From Fontibacterium universale (GTDB lineage Bacteria; Pseudomonadota; Alphaproteobacteria; Pelagibacterales; Pelagibacteraceae): DNA of 64,000 nucleotides. The notes under the pieces are model-generated. The model did not search any database, was not told the origin of the DNA, and saw only the letters and a list, made by a program, of their open reading frames with translations. Where the stretch lies: positions 44,463 to 108,462 of the forward strand of contig CBDEAT010000005.1 of the NCBI GenBank assembly GCA_965236175.1, read 5' to 3'. This document shows, in pieces, positions 38,673 to 49,093 of the stretch; position 1 is the stretch's first letter, and each line of letters opens with the position of its first letter. The position numbers and the translations under genes were made by a program.

Positions 38673-39995
38673 TTAACCTTTTAATTTTTTAATTTTTTTA
38701 ATTATCTCTTCAATTGTTAACATTTCTGTTTTTGCATTTAATTCTTTAAATTCTAATTTATCGTCATTACTTTTTGAGCCGATAATAATTTGATAAGGAA
38801 CTCCTATTAAATCAAAGTTCTTAAATTTACTCGATGGACTTTCCAAAGTATCATCGAGAATAGCATCTATAGAATTGCTTTTTAAAGTCTCATAAATTTT
38901 GCGAGCCTTATCTAAAGGTGCGCTATCTGATTTATTATTAAGTGGAATAACTGCAATATCAAATGGCGATATCGCAAACGGCCACTTCATTACACCTTCA
39001 ATACATTTTGCTTCAATAACTGCTGCAACAAGTCTTGAAACTCCAATTCCGTATGATCCCATTTCAACATTAATATTTTTTCCTTCTTTATTTAGAACAT
39101 TTGCTTTCATGGGTTGTGAATATTTATTTCCAAAATAAAAGATATGACCCACTTCAATACCTTTTGTTGCTAGTTGATTAGCTTTTGAAACTTTTTCATT
39201 AAATTCTTTTTCAGAATGTTTTTCATCTGTCGCACTATATGGAGTTGAGAATGCTGAAATCATTTTATTAATTGAAGCTTCAGAATTATCAAAACTATTC
39301 ACATCAATATCAAGTAATGATTTATCCAAATAAACTTGGCTCTCGCCTGTATCTGCTAAAATAATAAATTCGTGAGATGCATCTCCACCAATTGGTCCTG
39401 AACTTGCACGAAGCGGTAATGCTTTTAATTCTAATCTAGTAAATGTTCTAAGGTATGCATAAAACATTTTATTATAAGATTTAATTGCATCTTCTTTAGT
39501 AAGATCAAAAGAATAAGAATCCTTCATTAAAAATTCTCTGCAACGCATCACACCAAATCTTGGTCTGATCTCGTCTCTAAACTTCCACTGAATATGATAA
39601 AGAATTAATGGTAATGATTTGTAAGACTTAACGTTATCTCTAAAAATCTCAGTAACTAGCTCTTCATTAGTTGGTCCGTATAATAATTCTCTATCACTAC
39701 GGTCTTTAATTCTAAGCATTTCCTGACCGTAATCATTATATCTACCGCTTTCCTTCCAAATATCTGCCGATTGGATAGTTGGCATAAGCATTTCTTGGGC
39801 ACCAACATTATTCTGCTCTTCTCTGACAACCTGTTCAATTTTCTTTAAAACTTTAAATCCTAAAGGTAGCCATGAATAAATACCTGCTGCGCTCTGTCTA
39901 ATCATTCCAGCTTTAAGCATTAACTGATGGGATTTTAATTTAGCATCAGCTGATACTTCTCTAAGAACAGGAAAAAATAATTTTGAAATCAACAT
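38673..39995 (-). CDS. proS: prolyl-tRNA synthetase, short form without editing domain
   Basis: Class II synthetase charging tRNA-Pro. Motifs: KAGMIRQSAAGIYSWLPLG, motif 2 (FRDEIRPRFGVMRCREFLMKD), the later GIGVSRLVAAVIE, and an anticodon-binding domain with GVPYQIIIGSK. At 440 residues it lacks the roughly 180-residue insertion that edits Ala-tRNA-Pro, a form usual in alphaproteobacteria. Quality control may therefore depend on a free-standing YbaK/ProX-type protein, not seen here. Its ATG overlaps the DUF1467 stop by one base. Confidence 0.95.
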   Translation of the reverse strand: MLISKLFFPVLREVSADAKLKSHQLMLKAGMIRQSAAGIYSWLPLGFKVLKKIEQVVREEQNNVGAQEMLMPTIQSADIWKESGRYNDYGQEMLRIKDRSDRELLYGPTNEELVTEIFRDNVKSYKSLPLILYHIQWKFRDEIRPRFGVMRCREFLMKDSYSFDLTKEDAIKSYNKMFYAYLRTFTRLELKALPLRASSGPIGGDASHEFIILADTGESQVYLDKSLLDIDVNSFDNSEASINKMISAFSTPYSATDEKHSEKEFNEKVSKANQLATKGIEVGHIFYFGNKYSQPMKANVLNKEGKNINVEMGSYGIGVSRLVAAVIEAKCIEGVMKWPFAISPFDIAVIPLNNKSDSAPLDKARKIYETLKSNSIDAILDDTLESPSSKFKNFDLIGVPYQIIIGSKSNDDKLEFKELNAKTEMLTIEEIIKKIKKLKG

Positions 39996-40246
39996 TAAAA
40001 TAATAATTTTCTAATATAAAACAAATCTAATTTGTCTAAGGCAAAGATTAAAGAGAAAACAATAGTTGTTATAAGCGTGGTTATTAAAATCTTTTTTTTC
40101 ATCTTTGATTCAACTGGGGCTCCAGGGTCAGTGCCTTTTTGAAAGTCTGGAGAATCAATTTGATTTCTAACTCCAAATGGCAACACCATAAACAGGATGA
40201 CCATCCATAGATTTACATAAATGATAATGCCACCTGCTATCGACAT
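39995..40246 (-). CDS. DUF1467 family membrane protein
   Basis: An 83-residue protein with two membrane segments (about 4-23 and 52-70), the first followed by the conserved PFGVRNQ, and a short cytoplasmic or periplasmic loop with TDPGAPV. This is the DUF1467 family, known mainly from alphaproteobacteria and nearly always beside proS and RNase J. No function is established. The genomic position matches the pattern exactly. Confidence 0.85.
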   Translation of the reverse strand: MSIAGGIIIYVNLWMVILFMVLPFGVRNQIDSPDFQKGTDPGAPVESKMKKKILITTLITTIVFSLIFALDKLDLFYIRKLLF

Positions 40247-40249
40247 AAA

Positions 40250-41920
40250 CTAAAATCTAACTAAATTAATATTCACTAAAGGTTTTTTTCCAGATTTATC
40301 GTTAATTAATTTTCTGCAGTTTCCTTTTAAAGTATCGATTAAATTCTTTTCTTGTTTTGAATTGTTTAAATTAAAAGCTTTGCAAGTATCCATTACTATA
40401 TCCTCTAAATCATACTCAATCTCACTTTCATCTTCTTCAATTAAAGGAATTCCTTTTAAAGTAATAATTGGGTTATTTTTTATCTGACCGTTTTTAGAAA
40501 TTAAAACTGTAATCTCCATATAACCATTGGCTGCCATATTTCTTCTCTCTTTTAAAACGTGGGAGTCATTATCAATTAAAACTTTTCCATCTAAGTAAAC
40601 TCTGCCCCACGTTACTTTATCAACTACTTGAGGCTCACCTGGAGCAAGTCTTATAATTTCACCGTTGCTTACTTTAATTGGAAACTTAACTCCCATTTCT
40701 TTTGCAAAATTAACATGCTCAGTCATATGTCTTTGTTCACCGTGAACTGGAATTAATATTTTAGGCTTAACCCAAGAATACATTTTTTTTAAATCTTCAC
40801 GTGCCGGGTGACCAGAGACGTGGATCATAGAATTTTCTTCGGATAAAACATTGATTTCACTCTTAGAAAAATCATTAAAAATTTTAAATAATCTCTTTTC
40901 ATTTCCTGGAATAATTCTGGAAGAGAAAATAACGTTATCATCTTTTTCTAGATGAAGATCCGGATGCGTTCCGTTTGCAATTCTTGCTAAGGCTGCTCTT
41001 TGCTCTCCTTGAGAACCTGTACAAAGAAATACCATTTTATTTTTTGGCATTTTTTTAGAATCTCTAACGTCAATTGGAACCTTAATATCTTGTAAATAAT
41101 TACACTGTCTTGCTAGTTCGTAAATTCGATTCATAGATCTTCCAACTAAACAAACATGTCTGCCAATTTTTTCTGCAACTTTAAAAACTGTTTCCATTCT
41201 TGCAACGTTTGATGCAAAAGATGTAATAACAATCCTGTTTTTCATCTTCTCTAAAACAGTTAAAAGACCTGTTCTTACTAAGCTTTCTGAACCAGAAGAT
41301 CCTAAGTTAAAAATGTTAGTGGAGTCACACACCATTGCAAGGACTCCTTTTTTTCCAAGTTCAGTTAATTTTTTAACATCTGTCTTGTCTCCAATTAATG
41401 GATCATCATCGATCTTCCAATCTGCTGTATGCAAAACAACTCCTTCAGGTGTTGTGATCGCAAGTCCGTTTGGTTCTAAAATAGAATGAGTAAGTGTAAC
41501 GTAATCAATATCAAAGGCTCCAAGTTTTACGTTTCCACCTAATTTAATAATTTTTAAGTGACTGCCGATATTAATTTTTTTTTCTTTAAATTTTTCTCTA
41601 ACAATTGCTGCGGTAAAAGGTGTTGCGTAAATTGGACATTCCAGCATGGGCCATAAATGTGCAATTGCACCAACATGATCTTCATGGGCATGGGTTAAAA
41701 CTATTCCAAGTAAATTTTCTTTCTGATTTGCAATAAATTCTGGATTTGGAAGTATGACTTCGATTCCTGGAATATTATCATCAGAAAAAGTAACTCCAAT
41801 ATCAACGATGATCCATTTGTATTCACCTGGCTTACCGTAGCCAAATAAATTCAAATTCATCCCAATCTCACCTGCTCCACCTAATGAGCAATAAACTAAC
41901 TCTTGTCCGCCTTTAGCCAT
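40250..41920 (-). CDS. rnj: ribonuclease J
   Basis: Metallo-beta-lactamase/beta-CASP nuclease for rRNA maturation and mRNA decay. The 556 residues include the metal site VLTHAHEDHVGAIAHL, a second metal ligand in LHTADWKID, PVHGEQRHMTEH, and beta-CASP motifs such as FLCTGSQGEQRAALARIANG. Length matches RNase J. The gene overlaps coaX by one base and is followed three bases later by the DUF1467 gene. Confidence 0.95.
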   Translation of the reverse strand: MAKGGQELVYCSLGGAGEIGMNLNLFGYGKPGEYKWIIVDIGVTFSDDNIPGIEVILPNPEFIANQKENLLGIVLTHAHEDHVGAIAHLWPMLECPIYATPFTAAIVREKFKEKKINIGSHLKIIKLGGNVKLGAFDIDYVTLTHSILEPNGLAITTPEGVVLHTADWKIDDDPLIGDKTDVKKLTELGKKGVLAMVCDSTNIFNLGSSGSESLVRTGLLTVLEKMKNRIVITSFASNVARMETVFKVAEKIGRHVCLVGRSMNRIYELARQCNYLQDIKVPIDVRDSKKMPKNKMVFLCTGSQGEQRAALARIANGTHPDLHLEKDDNVIFSSRIIPGNEKRLFKIFNDFSKSEINVLSEENSMIHVSGHPAREDLKKMYSWVKPKILIPVHGEQRHMTEHVNFAKEMGVKFPIKVSNGEIIRLAPGEPQVVDKVTWGRVYLDGKVLIDNDSHVLKERRNMAANGYMEITVLISKNGQIKNNPIITLKGIPLIEEDESEIEYDLEDIVMDTCKAFNLNNSKQEKNLIDTLKGNCRKLINDKSGKKPLVNINLVRF

Positions 41921-42681
41921 TAAATATTTTTTAAATTAAATTTTAAAGTTTCAGCTATTCCTTTTAAAGTTATTTGCTGATCAATAACTTTGTCTTTGAA
42001 TGGAAATGAAGAAAAGAAAATATTTGCAAGTCCTCCAGTAAAAATAACCAGATACTTCTTTTTTGTTTCTTTAATAATTTTTTGCACAAGTTCCTTAATT
42101 AAACCAATATAGCCCCAATACATACCGTTATTCATCGCGCTCACAGTATCTTTTCCTATGTATTTGTTAGTTTTTTTTAATTTAATCAAAGGAAGTTTGG
42201 CCGTTGCTTCTTTTAGAACCTTTAATGACAAATTTATTCCAGGCGTAATCATTCCACCCACATAAGTATTTTTAACAATCACATCGAAAGTTGTTGCTGT
42301 TCCAAAATCAATAATAATTGAATTTTTTTTATAAATCTTAAATGCAGCAATAGCATTTACAACTCTATCTGATCCCACTTGTTTTGGTTTGTTTAATTTA
42401 ATCTTAATTGGAAGATTAAGATTTCGGTCTTTAATTTCATTTAAATGAAGATTTTTTGTCTTTAATATTTTTTTTAATTTATTAAATGCATTTGGCACAA
42501 CGCTTGAACAAAGTGCACTTTTATAGAAATTTTTTTTAATTTTTTTATTAACAATACCAAAGTGACCTTTTAAGATATCAGGAGTATCTACTGTAAATTT
42601 ATTGGAATACTTATTCGTTAACTTATTAAAATTAACAAAATCAATATTTGTATTGCCGATGTCGATAATCAAATAATTCAA
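41920..42681 (-). CDS. coaX: type III pantothenate kinase
   Basis: Phosphorylates pantothenate in CoA synthesis, with a nucleotide preference and insensitivity to CoA feedback unlike CoaA. The 253-residue protein shows YLIIDIGNTNIDFVNF at the N-terminus, VGSDRVVNAIAAFKIY, IIIDFGTATTFDVI and GGMITPGINLSLKVL. It overlaps birA by four bases. Confidence 0.93.
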   Translation of the reverse strand: MNYLIIDIGNTNIDFVNFNKLTNKYSNKFTVDTPDILKGHFGIVNKKIKKNFYKSALCSSVVPNAFNKLKKILKTKNLHLNEIKDRNLNLPIKIKLNKPKQVGSDRVVNAIAAFKIYKKNSIIIDFGTATTFDVIVKNTYVGGMITPGINLSLKVLKEATAKLPLIKLKKTNKYIGKDTVSAMNNGMYWGYIGLIKELVQKIIKETKKKYLVIFTGGLANIFFSSFPFKDKVIDQQITLKGIAETLKFNLKNI

Positions 42682-43376
42682 ACTAAACTACCATGCGTAA
42701 AATAATCTTTGTGATTATTGTGCTCTAAAATCAAAGCACCGTTGTTATTAATACCCTTAAAAATACCCTTATAAATCTTATTGTTTATTTTGAAATTTAT
42801 AAACTTATTTTTATTAAAAGCATATTTATTCCAATCTTTAGCGATCTTTTTTAATGAATATTTTTTATCAATAATATTGCTTACAAAAGCTTTTTTAAGT
42901 TTTTCCACTAATTCATTTAGATCAATCATTTTCTTTGTCTCTTTGTTTAAATAAGTTGTTGGATACTTATTAATTTTGGGAGAAGATTTTACATTGATGC
43001 CAATGCCAATAATTAAATAAAACTTACCAAAAACAATGCTTTCCTGCAAAATTCCACAAACTTTCTTATTATTAATATAAAGGTCATTAGGCCACTTTAG
43101 AGTGACATTTTTAATATTATAATTTTTAAGGATATTTCTAATTTGCAATTGAACAAGAAACTGAATTTTTTTTAAATTAGATCTTAAAATTGGGAAAAAA
43201 ATAGTAAAGTATAAATTTCCTTTAGGTGAACTCCATTTGTTGCCATATCTGCCACGACCTTTTGTTTGCTCATCAGCTATAACAATACCTTTAAAAATTT
43301 TATGTTCAGTAATTAATGATCTAGCAAAATCATTAGTACTCTCTATTTTTGTAAAATTAAAAATAGGCAGACTCAT
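42678..43376 (-). CDS. birA: biotin-[acetyl-CoA-carboxylase] ligase
   Basis: Attaches biotin to the BCCP subunit of acetyl-CoA carboxylase. The 232-residue protein is the ligase domain only, without the DNA-binding domain of E. coli BirA: ESTNDFARSLI, DEQTKGRGRYGNKWSSPKGNLYF, LKWPNDLYINNKKVCGIL and IIGIGINV. It therefore acts as an enzyme, not as a biotin repressor. It starts immediately after the nuoN stop codon, the common alphaproteobacterial arrangement. Confidence 0.93.
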   Translation of the reverse strand: MSLPIFNFTKIESTNDFARSLITEHKIFKGIVIADEQTKGRGRYGNKWSSPKGNLYFTIFFPILRSNLKKIQFLVQLQIRNILKNYNIKNVTLKWPNDLYINNKKVCGILQESIVFGKFYLIIGIGINVKSSPKINKYPTTYLNKETKKMIDLNELVEKLKKAFVSNIIDKKYSLKKIAKDWNKYAFNKNKFINFKINNKIYKGIFKGINNNGALILEHNNHKDYFTHGSLV

Positions 43377-44787
43377 TTATTTTATATTTTTTGTAATACT
43401 TTCTACAATTGTATTAAGTGAGGATGGATCAATGAAATAAAATAGTATCACAACCGTTGAAACGATAAGTGAAAACTTCAAACCGTAACTAGAATTTTTA
43501 TCGTAGCTCTCTTTAGCGGCATCAAAGTAAATAACTTTAATAATTCGAAGATAATAGAATGCTGCGATCACAGCGGATAATAGTCCGACAACTGCAAGAT
43601 AATAAATTTTCTGCTGAATGATTGCCATGAAAATATAAAATTTTGCAAAAAATCCTGCAAGCGGAGGAATTCCTGCTAATGAAAAAGTTAATATTGTCAG
43701 ACAAACTGCAATGAGTGGATGATGTTTTGAAAGTCCCGATAGATCAGAAATATTTTCAAAATAAACTCCATTTCTATTTAAAGACATGATGCAAGCAAAT
43801 ACTCCAATATTCATAAACACATAGATCACCAGATAAACTAAAACCGCGCTTAATGAATCTGGCGTTGCTATAGCAAGACCCGCAAGAATAAAACCAACAT
43901 GACCGATTGAGCTATAAGCCATAAGTCGTTTTAAATTACTTTGTCCAATTGCAGCAACAGCGCCAAGGAACATTGATGCAATGGATAAGAACTATAATAA
44001 TTGTTCTCCATTCATTGATGAAGTTTGCATAAGGAACGTTTAAAAATTTTATCAGAGCTGCAATAGCTGCAACTTTAGGTGCCATAGCAAAAAATGTTGT
44101 AACGGATGTAGGTGATCCTTCATAAACGTCTGGTGCCCACATATGGAATGGTACTGCAGAAATTTTGAATGCAATTCCACACAGAATAAAAACTAATCCA
44201 AATTTTAAAGCCCCGCTCTGTTCAGTTGCAACTTTTGCAATTTCTGAATAATCAACTGAGCCTGTAAATCCGTAAACTAAAGAACATCCGTATAATAAGA
44301 GACCTGAAGATAAAGAGCCTAAAACAAAGTATTTTAAGCCAGCTTCTGAAGATTTAAGGGACTTAGTATTAATTGCTGCAAGCACATAAAGACATAATGA
44401 TTGAAGCTCTAATCCTAAATAAAAAACAATTAAGTTATTAGCGCTTATCATCACAAACATTCCAAGGGTCGAAAGTAATAGAACGATTGGATATTCAAAT
44501 TTAGCGATATTTAATCTTTCAAGATAAGTATTTGAAATTAACATCGTAAATAAAACCGAAATCAAAACTAAAATTTTCATAAAGTTTGATAACGGATCAA
44601 TAGTGTAACTATTGCCGAATAAAGTCGCTGATCCAGAAAAATTTAAATAAACCACAGCAATTAAAGCGGCTAACACTAGAACAATAATGTAATTTATAAT
44701 TTTATTAAAAGTTTTAGAGAAAACTCCAACGATTAATAAAGAGAATGAGCTTAATAATATGAATAGTTCTGGAATAATATTTTTCAT
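43377..44787 (-). CDS. nuoN: NADH-quinone oxidoreductase subunit N (one-base frameshift)
   Basis: Antiporter-like proton-pumping subunit of complex I. Multiple membrane segments; key runs are GLELQSLCLYVLAAI, ISAVPFHMWAPDVYEG with proton-path residues, FLGAVAAIGQSNLKRLMAYS and GIPPLAGFFAKFYIF. One extra A/T at about 43985-43986 puts the last third in another frame; corrected length is 469. Overlaps nuoM by four bases and is the last gene of the nuo operon. Confidence 0.93.
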
Positions 44788-46262
44788 TTTATAGCTCCCA
44801 TATTTTTAACAACTAAATCTACTGAAGATGAAATTGGTTCTAAAATTAAATTTGGATAAACACCAAATACAATTGTTAAAATCATTAGCGTAAACAATAT
44901 AACTATTTCAGTTGCATCTAAGTCTAATAATTTTTCACCATGATTGTTAACTTTAAATTCACCAAACACAACTCGTTTACATAACCATAATGAATAAGCT
45001 GCAGACAAAATAACTCCCGTTGCCGCAAGTATGGATACAATATAATTAACTTTAAAAGTTCCAATTAAAGTTAAAAACTCTCCAACAAATCCACTTGTGC
45101 CTGGCAGACCCACGTTCGCAAGTGATGAAAATATAAATACTAAAGCAAATTTTGGCATAATGTTTACAACACCTGAGTAATCATGAATTAATCTACTATG
45201 AACACGGTCATATAAAACGCCAACGCATAAGAATAGTGACGAAGAAATTAGTCCATGGCTAATCATTTGAAAGATCGCTCCATCTATTCCTTGTTTAGTA
45301 AATGAGAAAATTCCAATTGTTACATAACCCATATGCGCAACAGATGAGTAAGCAATTAGCTTCTTCATATCTTTTTGCATTAGAGCTACTAAAGATGCAT
45401 AAATAATCGCTACAACACTCAACACGAATACAAAGTTTGCAAAGTAATGAGAGGCGATTGGAAATAATCCAAGTGAAAATCTAATAAATCCATAACCTGA
45501 AATTTTAAGCAAGATTGCAGCAAGTATTACAGATCCTGGCGTTGGTGCTTCAACGTGAGCATCGGGTAACCATGTATGGAACGGCCACATTGGAAGTTTA
45601 ACGGCTAGCGAAATAAAGAAACCGAACCACATCCAATATTGTAAATTTTCAGGAATTTTAGATTCCATTAATTTAACAAGATCTAAAGTATTCATATTCC
45701 AATAGATGGCGATGATCGCAATTAGCATGAAAATTGAGCCTAAAAACGTATATAAAAAGAACTTTAAAGCTGAATAAACGCGTCTTTCTCCACCCCAAAT
45801 ACCAATAATTAAAAACATTGGAATTAATCCGCCTTCAAAGAATAAGAAGAATAAAAATAAATCTAAAGCACAAAATACTCCGATCATAAAAGTCTGCATG
45901 ATCAAGATTGCAATTAAAAATTCTTTAATTCGTTTCTTTAAACTATTAATGGCTGCAAAAATACAAAGTGGTGAAATAAAAGTCGTAAGCAAAACTAAGA
46001 ATATTGAAATTCCATCAACCCCCATTTTGTACGACACAAAATTCTTAATCCATGGTGTTTCTTCAACAAATTGAAAACCTGCATTTGCTGGATCAAATTT
46101 ACTCCATAAGAATAATGATACTATAAAATTAATAACAGATACTAAGATTGAAATATTCTTTGATGAACGTTCAACAACTTCATCGCTTCCACGTCTTAAT
46201 AAAATAAAAATAACTCCAACTAATGGAAAGAAAGTTAAAAATGATAAAATCGGAAAGTTCAT
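44784..46262 (-). CDS. nuoM: NADH-quinone oxidoreductase subunit M
   Basis: Antiporter-like subunit of complex I. The 492 residues have about 14 membrane segments, with the MrpD-type motifs MFLIIGIWGGERRVYSALKF, VKLPMWPFHTWLPDAHVEAP, MKKLIAYSSVAHMGYVTIGI and LPGTSGFVGEFLTLIG. It lies one base after nuoL. Confidence 0.96.
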   Translation of the reverse strand: MNFPILSFLTFFPLVGVIFILLRRGSDEVVERSSKNISILVSVINFIVSLFLWSKFDPANAGFQFVEETPWIKNFVSYKMGVDGISIFLVLLTTFISPLCIFAAINSLKKRIKEFLIAILIMQTFMIGVFCALDLFLFFLFFEGGLIPMFLIIGIWGGERRVYSALKFFLYTFLGSIFMLIAIIAIYWNMNTLDLVKLMESKIPENLQYWMWFGFFISLAVKLPMWPFHTWLPDAHVEAPTPGSVILAAILLKISGYGFIRFSLGLFPIASHYFANFVFVLSVVAIIYASLVALMQKDMKKLIAYSSVAHMGYVTIGIFSFTKQGIDGAIFQMISHGLISSSLFLCVGVLYDRVHSRLIHDYSGVVNIMPKFALVFIFSSLANVGLPGTSGFVGEFLTLIGTFKVNYIVSILAATGVILSAAYSLWLCKRVVFGEFKVNNHGEKLLDLDATEIVILFTLMILTIVFGVYPNLILEPISSSVDLVVKNMGAIK

Positions 46263-46263
46263 G

Positions 46264-48168
46264 TTAGATAATAATTAAAAATGAAATGATTAATATTAAA
46301 CCAATTAAAATTACTGTTGCATAATGATACAAGTAACCTGATTGAACTCTACTTGCTCTATCTGATAAATTTTTTACAACTTTAGCAACTCCGTCCGGTC
46401 CATAAGCATCAATCGTTTTAACATCTCCTCTTTGCCACAAGAACGTTCCAATTCCTCTAAAGCTTTTAACAAAAATTAAATCGTAAAGTTCGTCGAAATA
46501 CCATTTCTTAACTAAAAAAGTATAAAAGGGTTTATTATTGTTAACAAAGCCTTCAACAATATCTTTTCTCTTTAAGAATAAAATAAATGACAAAGGAATT
46601 GCAGAAATTACTAATGTTGGAATTAAAATCATTAACCAAAGTGGTGGATGACCATGAGCCGTTTGTTTTAAGAAGAATATTGCTTTACCCCAGAACTGCG
46701 TATTCTCTCCAATAAATATTTCATGGAATACATAGCCTGAAAATATTGCACCAACCGCAAGTAATAATAATGGAATAATCATTACGGGTCCTGACTCATG
46801 AACTTTTTCAAAGCTCATCGTGTTGTTATATTTGCCGTGGAAAGTTTTAAAAACTAATCTCCAAGAATAAATTGAAGTAATAAATGCAGTGGTAACGCCA
46901 ATCACAAATGCATAACCTGCAAATAAACTTTTAGAAAAATAAGCTGACTCTATAATTGCATCTTTAGAATAAAAACCTGCAAGTAATGGAAATCCTGTTA
47001 AGGCAAGTGTGCCGATCAACATTAAAGCATAAGTCATTGGAATTTTTTTCCAAACTCCGCCCATCTTTTCTATATTTTGTTCATCATGAAATGCGTGAAT
47101 AACTGAACCTGCTCCTAAAAATAAAAGAGCCTTAAAGAAAGCGTGTGTAAATAAGTGAAATATAGCAACGTTATAAGCACCCATTCCAGCTGCAAAGAAC
47201 ATATAACCAAGCTGACTACATGTAGAGTAAGCAATAATTCTCTTTATATCTGTTTGAACAATAGCAATTGATGCTGCAAAGATTGCAGTTGTTGCGCCAA
47301 CAAATGCAACTAAGTTTAATGCATATTGCGAGTACTCAAATAACGGTGAACATCTTGCAACTAAAAACACACCAGCTGTAACCATGGTTGCGGCATGAAT
47401 TAATGCAGATACTGGTGTTGGTCCTTCCATAGCATCAGGCAGCCAAGTATGAAGAAGAATTTGAGCAGATTTACCCATGGCACCAATAAATAAGAAAACA
47501 CAAATCGTTGTGATTAAATTGTATTCACCACCAAAAATTTTAATTGAATTTTTAGATTGATCTGCCGCTTGTGAAAAAACTTCACTAAAAGTTAAGGTTC
47601 CAAAAGTTTTAAAAATTAAAAACATTGCAATTAACAAACCAAGATCACCTACTCTGTTAACGATAAAGGCTTTCATGGATGCATTGTTTGCAGATTCTTT
47701 TTTAAACCAGAAACCAATTAATAGGTAAGATGCAAGTCCAACACCTTCCCAACCAAAGAATAATTGTAAAAAGTTATCAGCGGTAATAAGTGACAACATC
47801 ATAAATGTGAAAAGAGAAAGATAAGACATAAATCTTGGTTTATGAGGATCGTGACTCATATAACCAATTGAATAAATATGAACTAAAGCTGAAACTGAAT
47901 TTACAACAACAAGCATTACAGCTGTAAGTGAATCTACATAAATAGACCAATGCAGTTTTAATGATCCAGATGTAATCCAATTTAGAATTGGATATTCATA
48001 AACTTTTCCAGTCTTTATTGTTTCAAGTAAAATAATTGAAGAAAGAATAGCTCCAGTTACAACAAATGCAGACGTTATAATCTGACAAGTTAGCTCACCA
48101 ATCTTTTTATAAAAGAAAGCTGAAATGAAAGATCCAAGTAAAGGTAAAAACAATATTAAATAAAGCAT
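46264..48168 (-). CDS. nuoL: NADH-quinone oxidoreductase subunit L
   Basis: Largest antiporter-like subunit with the long amphipathic lateral helix near its C-terminus. The 634 residues contain IYSIGYMSHDPHKPRFMSYL, FGWEGVGLASYLLIGFW, ILLHTWLPDAMEGPTPVSAL, IKRIIAYSTCSQLGYMF and HAFFKALLFLGAGSVIH. Starts directly after nuoK. Confidence 0.96.
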   Translation of the reverse strand: MLYLILFLPLLGSFISAFFYKKIGELTCQIITSAFVVTGAILSSIILLETIKTGKVYEYPILNWITSGSLKLHWSIYVDSLTAVMLVVVNSVSALVHIYSIGYMSHDPHKPRFMSYLSLFTFMMLSLITADNFLQLFFGWEGVGLASYLLIGFWFKKESANNASMKAFIVNRVGDLGLLIAMFLIFKTFGTLTFSEVFSQAADQSKNSIKIFGGEYNLITTICVFLFIGAMGKSAQILLHTWLPDAMEGPTPVSALIHAATMVTAGVFLVARCSPLFEYSQYALNLVAFVGATTAIFAASIAIVQTDIKRIIAYSTCSQLGYMFFAAGMGAYNVAIFHLFTHAFFKALLFLGAGSVIHAFHDEQNIEKMGGVWKKIPMTYALMLIGTLALTGFPLLAGFYSKDAIIESAYFSKSLFAGYAFVIGVTTAFITSIYSWRLVFKTFHGKYNNTMSFEKVHESGPVMIIPLLLLAVGAIFSGYVFHEIFIGENTQFWGKAIFFLKQTAHGHPPLWLMILIPTLVISAIPLSFILFLKRKDIVEGFVNNNKPFYTFLVKKWYFDELYDLIFVKSFRGIGTFLWQRGDVKTIDAYGPDGVAKVVKNLSDRASRVQSGYLYHYATVILIGLILIISFLIII

Positions 48169-48480
48169 TTAACCTTTCATTGAGTTGATGTCTTCAACTT
48201 GGATAGATCCTCTGTTTCGGAAGAACACTACAAGTATGGCAAGACCAATTGCAGCTTCAGCTGCTGCAACAGTTAATATAAAGAGAGTAAAAATCTGCCC
48301 TGTTATATTTTGTAAATAAACAGAGAAAGCGACCATATTAATATTCACTGAAAGCAGAATTAATTCAATGGACATTAAGATTACAATTACGTTTTTACGA
48401 TTAACAAAAATTCCAAACACTCCTAATGTAAAAATGATTGCAGATAAAAACAGATAGTGAGCTAGAGTAATTTCAATCAT
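48169..48480 (-). CDS. nuoK: NADH-quinone oxidoreductase subunit K
   Basis: Membrane subunit homologous to MnhC. The 103 residues span three helices; conserved features are LGVFGIFVNRKNVIVILMSI with ELILLSVNINMVAF (membrane Glu) and AAEAAIGLAILVVFFRNRG. It overlaps nuoJ by eight bases. Confidence 0.95.
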   Translation of the reverse strand: MIEITLAHYLFLSAIIFTLGVFGIFVNRKNVIVILMSIELILLSVNINMVAFSVYLQNITGQIFTLFILTVAAAEAAIGLAILVVFFRNRGSIQVEDINSMKG

Positions 48481-49093
48481 TAACTTTTACTCCTTTGTTG
48501 CTCTCAACATCCACAAGCTCAATTGAATCTTCTCTCTCACGAGAAGATTGTTTTAAAATATCTTGTCTCTTAAGGTTATCTCTACGTCTAAAAGTGAGTA
48601 AAATAGCGCCTATCATAGCAACCAGCAGAACTATTCCTGAAAGTTGGAATGGTAAAAAATAATCTGTGTAAATTAATTTTCCAATCTGTTCGGTGTTAGT
48701 TTCTTTTGCATTGTAGGCAATTTTGGCAGTTTTAATAAATTCAGGTTTATACTGCCAGCTTCCAATAATAATTATTAATTCAAAAAATATTACAGCAGCA
48801 ATAAAAGAACCAAACGGCATATACTGCAGAAAACCTTGTTTAACTTTAACAAAATTTCCCTCTAACATCATTACGACGAATAAAAATAGCACTGCTACAG
48901 CGCCCACATAGACAATAAGTAAAATCATACCAACAAACTCAGCACCTATCATAATGAATAAACAAGAAACGTTTACGAATGCTAAAATTAAAAAGAAAAC
49001 TGAATGAACAGTATTTTTTGAAGAAATAACCATGATGCTTGAAAGAATAGTGATTGAAGACAGTAAATAAAAAATTATTGCGTGCGCTATCAT
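48473..49093 (-). CDS. nuoJ: NADH-quinone oxidoreductase subunit J
   Basis: Membrane subunit of complex I with five predicted helices. The 206 residues include NTVHSVFFLILAFVNVSCLF, FVGMILLIVYVGAVAVLFLF and VAMIGAILLTFRRR. The C-terminal tail after that is charged (ILKQSSREREDSIELVD). Overlaps nuoI by four bases. Confidence 0.94.
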   Translation of the reverse strand: MIAHAIIFYLLSSITILSSIMVISSKNTVHSVFFLILAFVNVSCLFIMIGAEFVGMILLIVYVGAVAVLFLFVVMMLEGNFVKVKQGFLQYMPFGSFIAAVIFFELIIIIGSWQYKPEFIKTAKIAYNAKETNTEQIGKLIYTDYFLPFQLSGIVLLVAMIGAILLTFRRRDNLKRQDILKQSSREREDSIELVDVESNKGVKVND

